Part shown: positions 6,470 through 12,305 of the stretch, piece by piece
Layout of the letters: every line of letters starts with the position of its first letter
Position numbering within the stretch: the first letter of the stretch is position 1
Assembly: GCA_050742455.1 (NCBI GenBank)
Contig: JBOGIG010000057.1
Span: forward strand, 1-14,934
Reading direction: 5' to 3'
From: JBOGIG01 sp050742455
GTDB lineage: Bacteria > Actinomycetota > Acidimicrobiia > Acidimicrobiales > JBOGIG01
Length of the DNA stretch: 14,934 nucleotides
Notes under the pieces: generated by a model
Seen by the model: only the letters and a program-made list of their open reading frames with translations
Told to the model about the DNA's origin: nothing
The model's database searches: none
Made by a program: the position numbers and the translations under genes

Positions 6470-7069
6470 ATGATGATGACAGACGTAACCGATGCCACCT
6501 TCGAGGCCGAAGTACTCCAGCGCTCCGAATCCGTGCCCGTGGTGGTCGACCTGTGGGCGCCATGGTGCGGACCGTGCCGGACGCTCGGTCCCGTTCTGGA
6601 AAAGGTCGTTGGGGCCACGGGTGGGACGGTCGAATTGGTCAAGGTGAATGTCGATGAGAATCCCCGGGTGTCATCGACCTTTGGGGTCCAGTCCATTCCC
6701 GCGGTGTTTGCCCTCAGGAGCCGCCAGGTAGTCGACTCCTTCATCGGTGCTCTGCCAGAGGCCGCCGTGGCGGAGTTTGTGGCCAAGCTGGTGCCTCAGG
6801 CCGACGAGGCACTTACCGGTGACGAGGCACCTCGCGCCGATGAGGTGGCTACCGTCGACGAGGTGGCTACCGCCGACGAGGCACCTCGCGCCGATGAGGT
6901 GGCTACCGTCGCCGACGACGGACTCGAAGCCCGCCTGGACGCCTTATTGGAAATCGTCAAGGACGACGAGGAGGCCCGCCGGCAGTTTCTCGAACTTCTC
7001 GAGGCCATGGGTCCCGAGGACCCTCGCACCAACGCCTATCGACGGGCGCTCACCTCGCGCCTGTTCTGA
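6470..7069 (+). CDS. Thioredoxin-domain protein with repetitive acidic linker (short YbbN/CnoX-like)
   Basis: A 199-residue cytosolic protein. Residues 1-110 form a thioredoxin domain with the redox motif WCGPC (32-36), preceded by VPVVVDLWAP and followed by VELVKVNVDENPRVSSTFGVQSIPAVFALR, including the cis-Pro. A linker of six acidic hexapeptides (about 112-147) leads to a helical tail, LEARLDALLEIVKDDEEARRQFLELLEAMG...YRRALTSRLF. That tail resembles the last part of the C-terminal domain of YbbN/CnoX co-chaperones but is much shorter than in E. coli. The start is ambiguous among three consecutive ATGs (6470, 6473, 6476); AGGG at 6464-6467 is best spaced for the second or third. It is followed 5 bp later by the folP2-like gene, probably in one transcript. 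A role in thiol redox or chaperoning is inferred. Confidence 0.85.
   Translation: MMMTDVTDATFEAEVLQRSESVPVVVDLWAPWCGPCRTLGPVLEKVVGATGGTVELVKVNVDENPRVSSTFGVQSIPAVFALRSRQVVDSFIGALPEAAVAEFVAKLVPQADEALTGDEAPRADEVATVDEVATADEAPRADEVATVADDGLEARLDALLEIVKDDEEARRQFLELLEAMGPEDPRTNAYRRALTSRLF
6803..6910 (+). repeat. 18-bp repeat x6 encoding acidic hexapeptides
   Basis: Six in-frame 18-nt units (6803, 6821, 6839, 6857, 6875, 6893) encode DE(A/V) followed by three variable residues. A 36-bp segment at 6821-6856 recurs exactly at 6875-6910, so units were duplicated recently as pairs or triplets. The array forms the linker between the thioredoxin domain and the helical tail. Confidence 0.9.
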
Positions 7070-7074
7070 GCCCG

Positions 7075-7908
7075 ATGATCCTTCGCCTGGGCCGTTTTTC
7101 CTATGACCTGGAGTACCGGAGTCTGGTGATGGGGATCCTCAATCGCACCACCGACTCCTTCTATGACAGCGGTGCCTATTTCGACATGGATACCTTTTGG
7201 CGGAGAGCCGAGGAACTGGCCGCCGCCGGGGCGGACATTCTCGACGTGGGAGGCGTCAAGGCGGGCCCGGGGCCCGAGGTCGCCCTGGCGGAGGAGTTGG
7301 AGCGGGTGGTGCCAGCGGTTGAGGGCTTGATAGCACGCTTCGACCTGGCGGTGTCGGTGGACACCTGGAACGCCGAGGTGGCGAGAGAGAGCTTCGCCGC
7401 GGGAGCAGTATTGGGCAACGACATATCCGGGTTCGCCGATCCGGTCTACCTGGCGGTAGCGGCCCGGGCCGGGGTCGGGGTGGTGGCCACTCACATCCGC
7501 CTGGGCCCGCGTATTGCCGACCCCGATCCCATTTACGTCGACCTGGTCGGCGAGGTGGCGGCCTTCCTCACCGCCAGGGCACGCCAGGCGACCGAGGCCG
7601 GGGTGGCCGAGACATCCGTTATCGTCGACGCCGGTCTCGACTTGGGCAAGACGGCCGAGCAGTCACTGGAGTTGTTGAGGGCGTCCGATCGATTGGCGGA
7701 CCTCGGCTATCCGTTGTTGGTGTCGGCTTCGAACAAGACGTTTCTCGGTCGCCTGCTGGGCCTGGAGATCGACGAGCGCTCAGAGGCTTCCATCGCGGCC
7801 CTGGCTCTGGGGGTGTGCCTGGGGGCCAGGATAGTGAGGGTCCACGACGTTGCCGGGGCTCGACAGGCCGCTTCGGTGCTGGCAGCGATGACTCAGGCGG
7901 CCCGATGA
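7075..7908 (+). CDS. folP2: FolP2-type dihydropteroate synthase homologue
   Basis: A 277-residue pterin-binding TIM-barrel protein. The DHPS skeleton is clear: MGILNRTTDSF (19-29), DVGGVKAGPG (57-66), SVDTWNAEVA (94-103), GNDISGF (114-120), DLGKT (189-193), SASNKTFLG (217-225) and RVHDVAGAR (255-263). It departs from canonical FolP where that enzyme binds pterin-PP and pABA: the usual EST-R-PG loop is replaced by VKAGPG, and the usual SRKS by SNKT. The VKAGPG loop is the signature I recall from mycobacterial FolP2 (Rv1207 and M. leprae folP2), reported to lack DHPS activity. Folate synthesis should therefore not be assumed. The gene starts 5 bp after the thioredoxin stop. Its TGA (7906-7908) overlaps the first ATG of a 17-bp array leading to holA. 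Confidence 0.85.
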   Translation: MILRLGRFSYDLEYRSLVMGILNRTTDSFYDSGAYFDMDTFWRRAEELAAAGADILDVGGVKAGPGPEVALAEELERVVPAVEGLIARFDLAVSVDTWNAEVARESFAAGAVLGNDISGFADPVYLAVAARAGVGVVATHIRLGPRIADPDPIYVDLVGEVAAFLTARARQATEAGVAETSVIVDAGLDLGKTAEQSLELLRASDRLADLGYPLLVSASNKTFLGRLLGLEIDERSEASIAALALGVCLGARIVRVHDVAGARQAASVLAAMTQAAR

Positions 7909-7985
7909 ACCAGGCCTCCCGATGACCCAGGCCGCCCGATGAACCAGGCCGCCCGATGAACCAGGCCGCCCGATGACCCAGGCGG
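7884..7985 (+). repeat. 17-bp tandem array x6 forming an ATGA-coupled mini-cistron chain between folP2 and holA
   Basis: Units begin at 7884, 7901, 7918, 7935, 7952 and 7969; the consensus is CCCGATGAmCCAGGCCG. The first unit lies in the folP2 3' end and the last supplies the holA start. Each unit has an ATG at its fifth base (7888, 7905, 7922, 7939, 7956, 7973). From 7905 onward, each ATG reads six codons and stops at the TGA inside the next unit's ATGA. This gives four mini-frames, MNQASR, MTQAAR, MNQAAR and MNQAAR, between the folP2 stop and the holA start. Each step moves the frame by -1. Confidence 0.93.
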
Positions 7986-8998
7986 CGGGGCAGCCGGCAT
8001 CGAACCTGCCGGCCTACGTGGTCAGGGGGGACGACCCCAGTCTCGTCAGCCAGGCGGCCCGGGATCTCATCAGCCATCTGGTCGGAGAGGGCGATCGGTA
8101 CATGGCGGTGGAGGAATTCATCGACCTCGACGGTGGGGTCACGGCCGTGATCGACGCCTGTTGCACCCTGCCGTTCCTGGTCGAGCGCCGCGTGGTCGTG
8201 GTCCGGGACTGTGGTCGCTTGGGCACCGAGGACGTCAGTCGTTTGTGTGCCTACCTGGACGACCCCTCGCCCACCACGTCATTGGTCATGATTGCCGGTG
8301 GAGGTCCGCTCCCGGCCCGGTTGTCTACCGCCACCAAGAAGGTCGGCCACATAGTCGACGCCACCGTCGGGACGGGGCAGGCCGCTTCGAAATGGCTGTC
8401 CGACAGATTGCGCTCCGCTCCGATCAAACTGGACGGCCGGGCCACCGAGCTGGTGGGTAAGCACCTGGGACTGGAACGGGGTCGCCTCGAGGGGCTGTTA
8501 GGCGCGCTGGCCGTCCACTTCGGCGAAGGCGCCCGATTGGGCGTCGACGACGTCAGCGCCTTCCTGGGCGAGGCGGGCGATGTTGTGCCCTGGGAACTGA
8601 CCGACGCCATCGATCGGTCGGATGTTTCCGGCGCCTTGGCCATGGCCCGTCGGATGATGAGCGGCGGAAAACGCCACCCTTTGGCCATCCTGGCCCTGTT
8701 GAGCCGCCATTACGTCAATCTTCTGCGCCTGGACGGGGCCGAGGTCACCAGCGACGCGGACGCCGCGGAACTCCTCGGCACCAAGAGCACATTTGTGGCG
8801 GGCAAGGCCCTGAAACAGAGCAGTGCGCTTGGTCACGATCCCATCGCCCGAGCCATCCATCTACTGGCTGGGGCGGACCTGGACCTTCGCGGCCTGACGG
8901 GACACTCCGGCGAAGCCGTGATCGAGGTGCTCGTGGCCCGCCTTGCAAACCTGGCTCCCCGGCCTCGGCCCCGGGCCAGGCCCAAGGCTCGGGCCTGA
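7973..8998 (+). CDS. holA: DNA polymerase III subunit delta (clamp loader)
   Basis: A 341-residue clamp-loader subunit that opens the beta sliding clamp. The N-terminal domain (AYVVRGDDPSLVSQAARDL) is typical of HolA: a short strand followed by G-D/E-D and a helix, without a usable Walker motif. Downstream are LPFLVERRVVVVRDCGRLG, then TSLVMIAGGGPLPARL, and the C-terminal collar domain with VPWELTDAIDRSDVSGALAMARRMMSGG and HPLAILALLSRHYVNLLRL. The Arg/Pro-rich tail (PRPRPRARPKARA) sits in a duplicated DNA segment. Start 7973 lies in the last 17-bp repeat; no upstream in-frame ATG is usable because 7922 terminates after six codons. No independent Shine-Dalgarno is visible, so initiation may rely on coupling to upstream termination. 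Position before rpsT and lepA is the conserved Gram-positive order. Confidence 0.93.
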   Translation: MTQAAGQPASNLPAYVVRGDDPSLVSQAARDLISHLVGEGDRYMAVEEFIDLDGGVTAVIDACCTLPFLVERRVVVVRDCGRLGTEDVSRLCAYLDDPSPTTSLVMIAGGGPLPARLSTATKKVGHIVDATVGTGQAASKWLSDRLRSAPIKLDGRATELVGKHLGLERGRLEGLLGALAVHFGEGARLGVDDVSAFLGEAGDVVPWELTDAIDRSDVSGALAMARRMMSGGKRHPLAILALLSRHYVNLLRLDGAEVTSDADAAELLGTKSTFVAGKALKQSSALGHDPIARAIHLLAGADLDLRGLTGHSGEAVIEVLVARLANLAPRPRPRARPKARA

Positions 8999-9068
8999 AA
9001 ATCGGAACAACCTGACCCCCGGGCGAGGCCCAAGGCTCGGGTCTGAAAATCGGACCAGCCTGACCCCC
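8973..9068 (+). repeat. 48-bp tandem duplication covering the holA stop codon
   Basis: Copy 1 is 8973-9020 and copy 2 is 9021-9068; they differ at only a few positions. A degraded third copy (GGGCTCGGGCC) follows near 9075. Copy 1 contains the last holA codons and TGA. Copy 2 therefore repeats a pseudo C-terminus (ARPKARV plus TGA) after the real stop. Each copy holds a small stem-loop (AGGCCC-loop-GGGCCT at 8978-8996, and the equivalent at 9026-9044). It lies between convergent holA and rpsT; no T-run follows. Confidence 0.88.
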
Positions 9069-9097
9069 AGCGCAGGGCTCGGGCCGTAGGTCTTGAT

Positions 9098-9364
9098 CTA
9101 GTCCTGAATCCCGACGGCAACGCGTCGCATCAGACGGGACTTGCGGTTGGCGGCCTGATTCTTGTGGATGATGCCCTTGGCACCCGCCTTGTCCAGGCGC
9201 TTCACGGCGATGCGGAGGGCCTCGGCCCTCGTGTCGGCCCCGGCCTCGGCGTCGGCGACGGCGGTCTTGACCCGGGTCTTCACCTCCGAGCGGACGGCTT
9301 TGTTGCGTAGGCGCAGGCGCTCGTTCTGACGATTTCGCTTTTTCTGGCTGGCGATATTGGCCAT
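9098..9364 (-). CDS. rpsT: 30S ribosomal protein S20
   Basis: An 88-residue, strongly basic helical protein that binds 16S rRNA early in 30S assembly. The start MANIASQKKRNRQNE and the end GIIHKNQAANRKSRLMRRVAVGIQD are diagnostic of S20, and the length is normal. ATG 9364 is preceded on the minus strand by AAGGA four bases upstream. The longer frame up to 9583 has no family similarity and is rejected. It lies between holA and lepA, as in many Gram-positive genomes, but here in the opposite direction: convergent with holA and divergent from lepA. Confidence 0.97.
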   Translation of the reverse strand: MANIASQKKRNRQNERLRLRNKAVRSEVKTRVKTAVADAEAGADTRAEALRIAVKRLDKAGAKGIIHKNQAANRKSRLMRRVAVGIQD

Positions 9365-9527
9365 GACATCCTTAGATAGCCCTGGTCGGGCCAGTTGGGT
9401 GCAGGAGAAGAACACAAATGTTAGCAGGCCGGCTCGACGCCACGTCCGGGTGTGACCGAGTCGGCGTCGAGGAGGTGACCTTCTCGGTGCCCGGTACGTG
9501 ACCCGGCCGGCGGCGGGGCGGGGAGTG

Positions 9528-9543
9528 ACCCGGCCCGCCGGGT
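9528..9543 (+). promoter_or_regulatory. Tight GC hairpin just upstream of the lepA ribosome binding site
   Basis: ACCCGG (9528-9533), loop CCCG, CCGGGT (9538-9543). The 6-bp perfect stem ends 6 bp before GGAG (9549-9552), the probable ribosome binding site. GTGACCCGGCC is also present at 9498-9508 and could pair alternatively with the right arm. A regulatory role is speculative. Confidence 0.4.
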
Positions 9544-9557
9544 AGTTTGGAGTCCCC

Positions 9558-11342
9558 GTGGTAGCCATCGACCTCATCCGCAACTTCTCGATAATCAGCC
9601 ATGTAGATCACGGCAAGTCCACCCTGTCGGATCGCATCCTGGAGCTGACCGGAGCGGTCGACCCCAGGGACATGAGGGAGCAGTACCTGGACTCCATGGA
9701 CATCGAACGGGAACGGGGCATCACCATCAAGGCACAAAATGTGCGTGTCTCCTGGTCGGGCCACACCCTCCATCTCATCGACACGCCCGGTCACGTGGAC
9801 TTCGGCTACGAAGTGAGCCGTAGCCTGGCAGCCTGTGAGGGCGTGGTGCTCCTGGTCGACTCCTCCCAGGGCATCGAGGCCCAGACCCTGGCCAACTGCT
9901 ACCTGGCCCTGGAGCACGACCTCGAGATCGTGGCCGTTCTCAACAAGATCGACCTTCCTGCGGCCGACCCGGACCTGTACGCCGGGGAGATAGAGAACGT
10001 CCTCGGGCTGGACTCGTCTCGGATCCTGCGCATCTCGGCCAAGACCGGTGAAGGAGTTCCCGAACTGCTCGATGCCATAGTGGAGCGCATCCCCGCCCCC
10101 CAGGGCAGTGGCGATGATCCACTCCAAGCATTGATCTTCGACTCTTATTACGACCAGTACCGGGGGGTGGTGAGTTCGGTACGGGTCAAGTCGGGACGGA
10201 TCCGCACCGGGGCCCGCTTGGCTTTCATGCAGGCCGGGGGCAGCCACGACATCGAGGAGATCGGTGTCCGAACGCCGGCGCCGACGCCGACCCCGAGTCT
10301 GGGCCCGGGCGAGGTGGGCTACCTGATCGCCGGCATCAAGGACGTGGGCCAGGCCCGATCGGGGGAGACGGTCACCGATGCCGCCCATCCGGCTCCATCG
10401 CCCCTGGAGGGCTACCGCGACCCCCAACCCATGGTGTTCTGCGGCCTGTACCCGGTGGACGGCGACGAGTTCACTGACCTGCGTGAGGCCCTGGACCGCT
10501 TGCGGCTCAATGATGCCAGCTTTACTTTCGAGCCTGAGACTTCCGGGGCCTTGGGCTTTGGCTTCCGGTGTGGGTTCCTCGGGCTATTGCACATGGAAAT
10601 CGTGAGGGAGCGCCTGGAACGGGAGTTCGACCTGAGCCTCATCGCCACGGCGCCTTCGGTCGAGTATCGCGCCCACACCACCGCTGGAGGGGTGGTCGTG
10701 TTCCACAATCCCTCGGCCATGCCCGAGGCTCACATGCTGGACCGCATAGAGGAGCCCTTCCTCAAGGCCACGGTGCTCACCCCGGCCGAGTACACGGGAA
10801 CGGTGATGGATCTGTGCCAGACCCGCAGAGGGGAGATGGTCAAGATGGAGTACCTCTCACCGGAACGATTGGAGCTGGTCTACCGCATCCCCCTGGCCGA
10901 GGTGGTCCTGGACTTCTTCGACCAGCTCAAGAGTCGGACCAAGGGCTACGCCAGCCTGGACTACGAACCGGACGACTACCGACCGGCCAACCTGGTCAAG
11001 ATCGACGTCCTGCTCAACGGGGTGGGGGTGGACGCCTTCTCCACCGTGATGCATCGGTCCAAGGCCGATGAATACGGCCGGCGCATGACGTCCAAGCTGC
11101 GGGAGCTGATTCCCCGACAGCTCTTCGACGTACCGATTCAGGCCGCCATCGGGGGTCGGGTGGTGGCACGGGAGACGATCAAGGCCAAGCGCAAGGACGT
11201 CCTGGCCAAGTGCTACGGCGGCGACATAACCCGCAAGCGCAAGCTGCTGGAGCGTCAGAAGGAAGGCAAGAAAAAGATGAAGAACATCGGGCGGGTCGAG
11301 GTGCCGCCCGAAGCGTTCATTTCGGCTCTTCGGCTGGAGTGA
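9558..11342 (+). CDS. lepA: Translation elongation factor 4 (LepA/EF4 GTPase)
   Basis: A 594-residue ribosome-bound GTPase, with a back-translocase or initiation/assembly role in the family. G motifs are in order: HVDHGKST (15-22), RGITI (53-57), DTPGH (75-79), NKID (129-132) and SAKTG in the G5 region. The EF-G-like domains follow, then the LepA-specific C-terminal domain ending KCYGGDITRKRKLLERQKEGKKKMKNIGRVEVPPEAF. Length matches the family (599 in E. coli). The start is GTG 9558, with GGAG at 9549-9552 and spacing 5; residues from it align with the usual IRNFSIISHVDHGKST. A Pro/Thr-rich loop (TPAPTPTPSLGPG) precedes GEVGYLIAGIKDV. The 3' end overlaps the convergent FTR1 gene by 26 bp. Confidence 0.97.
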   Translation: MVAIDLIRNFSIISHVDHGKSTLSDRILELTGAVDPRDMREQYLDSMDIERERGITIKAQNVRVSWSGHTLHLIDTPGHVDFGYEVSRSLAACEGVVLLVDSSQGIEAQTLANCYLALEHDLEIVAVLNKIDLPAADPDLYAGEIENVLGLDSSRILRISAKTGEGVPELLDAIVERIPAPQGSGDDPLQALIFDSYYDQYRGVVSSVRVKSGRIRTGARLAFMQAGGSHDIEEIGVRTPAPTPTPSLGPGEVGYLIAGIKDVGQARSGETVTDAAHPAPSPLEGYRDPQPMVFCGLYPVDGDEFTDLREALDRLRLNDASFTFEPETSGALGFGFRCGFLGLLHMEIVRERLEREFDLSLIATAPSVEYRAHTTAGGVVVFHNPSAMPEAHMLDRIEEPFLKATVLTPAEYTGTVMDLCQTRRGEMVKMEYLSPERLELVYRIPLAEVVLDFFDQLKSRTKGYASLDYEPDDYRPANLVKIDVLLNGVGVDAFSTVMHRSKADEYGRRMTSKLRELIPRQLFDVPIQAAIGGRVVARETIKAKRKDVLAKCYGGDITRKRKLLERQKEGKKKMKNIGRVEVPPEAFISALRLE

Positions 11343-12144
11343 GGGGGGGCCGGAGCCGGAAGAAGATGGTGAGGGCCAAGGCCAGGTAGACCACGTACAC
11401 GATTACCTGGAGTACCGAGGGTGACTGGGAATAGCCGAAGAAGCTGTGGAATATGTCCCCCAGGGTCGAGGACTCCGACAGCCACGACGACGTATTCCAA
11501 ACCGGGTGGGTGAGCCAGCTGATCCAGCCCAGCTCCTGGGCGTTCTGCACGGTGTCGACCAGCAGACCGGCGGCGAAGACCATCAGGAGGGCGCCCACCA
11601 CCTTGAAGAATGCCCCCACGTCGATGCGCCGGCCCAGGTGGTATATGGCAAAGGCCATTGCCATCGACACGATCAGGCCGGCGATCCCTCCGACGATGAC
11701 GCCGTGGGCCGAAGAGGCGAACACGATGGCCAGGGTAAAGACCATTGTCTCGATCCCTTCGCGCCCCACGGCCTGAAAAGACAGCAAGGCCAACCCGGTG
11801 CGGGCCCGGCGATCAAGAGCTGCTTCGGTCCGGGCCCTCAGCTCCACGCTCAGGTTGCGGGAATGGCTTCTCATCCAAAATGTCATGTAGGTCAAAACGA
11901 CGGCGGCCAAAGCGTAGGTGCATGTCTCGAAAATGGTCTGGGCCCGGGATCCGGCATAGGTCTTGATGGTGAGGTAGGCGATCACGCCCCCGGCCCCGGC
12001 CAGGACCAGGGCGGCAACCACGCCGGCCATCACGTCGCGGAAGTGCTCACGCTTTCCGATGCGGTCCAGGTATGCCAAGAGGATGGCCACGATCATGCTG
12101 GCCTCTATGCCCTCGCGCAGAAAGATGACGAACGTGGCTACCAT
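11317..12144 (-). CDS. FTR1 family iron permease
   Basis: A 275-residue inner-membrane protein with seven predicted hydrophobic segments (about 1-26, 38-60, 70-91, 118-143, 148-170, 178-197 and 243-264). The two diagnostic REGxE motifs, REGIE at 10-14 and REGIE at 128-132, are both intact. They coordinate Fe(III) in Ftr1/EfeU permeases. No efeO/efeB or multicopper-oxidase partner lies next to it here, so the accessory oxidase or periplasmic partner is unknown. ATG 12144 begins directly in the first membrane segment and has no Shine-Dalgarno; a promoter a few bases upstream suggests leaderless translation. It is inserted between lepA and hrcA in antisense orientation, and its last 26 bp, including its stop, overlap lepA. 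Confidence 0.93.
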   Translation of the reverse strand: MVATFVIFLREGIEASMIVAILLAYLDRIGKREHFRDVMAGVVAALVLAGAGGVIAYLTIKTYAGSRAQTIFETCTYALAAVVLTYMTFWMRSHSRNLSVELRARTEAALDRRARTGLALLSFQAVGREGIETMVFTLAIVFASSAHGVIVGGIAGLIVSMAMAFAIYHLGRRIDVGAFFKVVGALLMVFAAGLLVDTVQNAQELGWISWLTHPVWNTSSWLSESSTLGDIFHSFFGYSQSPSVLQVIVYVVYLALALTIFFRLRPPLTPAEEPK

Positions 12145-12153
12145 GCGATGTTA

Positions 12154-12181
12154 GGTATACCACACAAAGTCTCTGTGGCAA
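12154..12181 (-). promoter_or_regulatory. Candidate promoter of the FTR1 gene (leaderless)
   Basis: On the minus strand TTGCCA (12176-12181, 5/6 to TTGACA), a 16-bp spacer and TATACC (12154-12159, 4/6 to TATAAT) lie so close to ATG 12144 that the transcript would begin within about 0-3 nt of the start codon. TTAGGT at 12151-12156 overlaps the -10 and resembles one half of an IdeR/DtxR iron box; the other half is poor. Confidence 0.45.
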
Positions 12182-12284
12182 ACCTACATCCCGCACCAAC
12201 CGGGAGTCGGACCAGCTCTTTAGTAGAATCATCTCAGTTGACCATCGCTGCTTCCCGCCTGAGGGCCGACAGGAGAGTTGTTCT

Positions 12285-12305
12285 GTGCCCAACCGACATG
12301 CTTGA
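12285..12305 (+). other. Possible six-codon leader frame overlapping the hrcA start
   Basis: AGGAG (12271-12275) is spaced 9 nt from GTG 12285. That GTG opens a frame MPNRHA ending at TGA 12303-12305, 5 bases past the hrcA ATG (12298). hrcA itself has no Shine-Dalgarno at the right distance. Alternatives are that hrcA starts at CTG 12283 in frame, or that the motif is coincidental. Confidence 0.3.

Noticed and set aside
6427..6786. N-terminal extension of the kinase across the divergent spacer
   Set aside because: It would run antisense through the thioredoxin active-site region; no similarity to the kinase family.
7884..7985. CRISPR array
   Set aside because: Units are 17 bp, directly abutting, without spacers, and have a simpler explanation as duplicated gene-junction sequence.
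8978..9044. Intrinsic terminator pair between holA and rpsT
   Set aside because: The stems are short (6 bp) and neither strand has a T-run after them.
9372..10427. 351-residue minus-strand frame opposite lepA 5' half
   Set aside because: Antisense shadow of a conserved GTPase; composition is Gly/Val/His/Gln-rich with no recognisable fold, and it reads over the rpsT-lepA spacer.
11446..12297. Long N-terminal extension of hrcA in the open frame
   Set aside because: It is antisense to the FTR1 permease with no homology; HrcA similarity begins at MLDDRKAAIL (12298).
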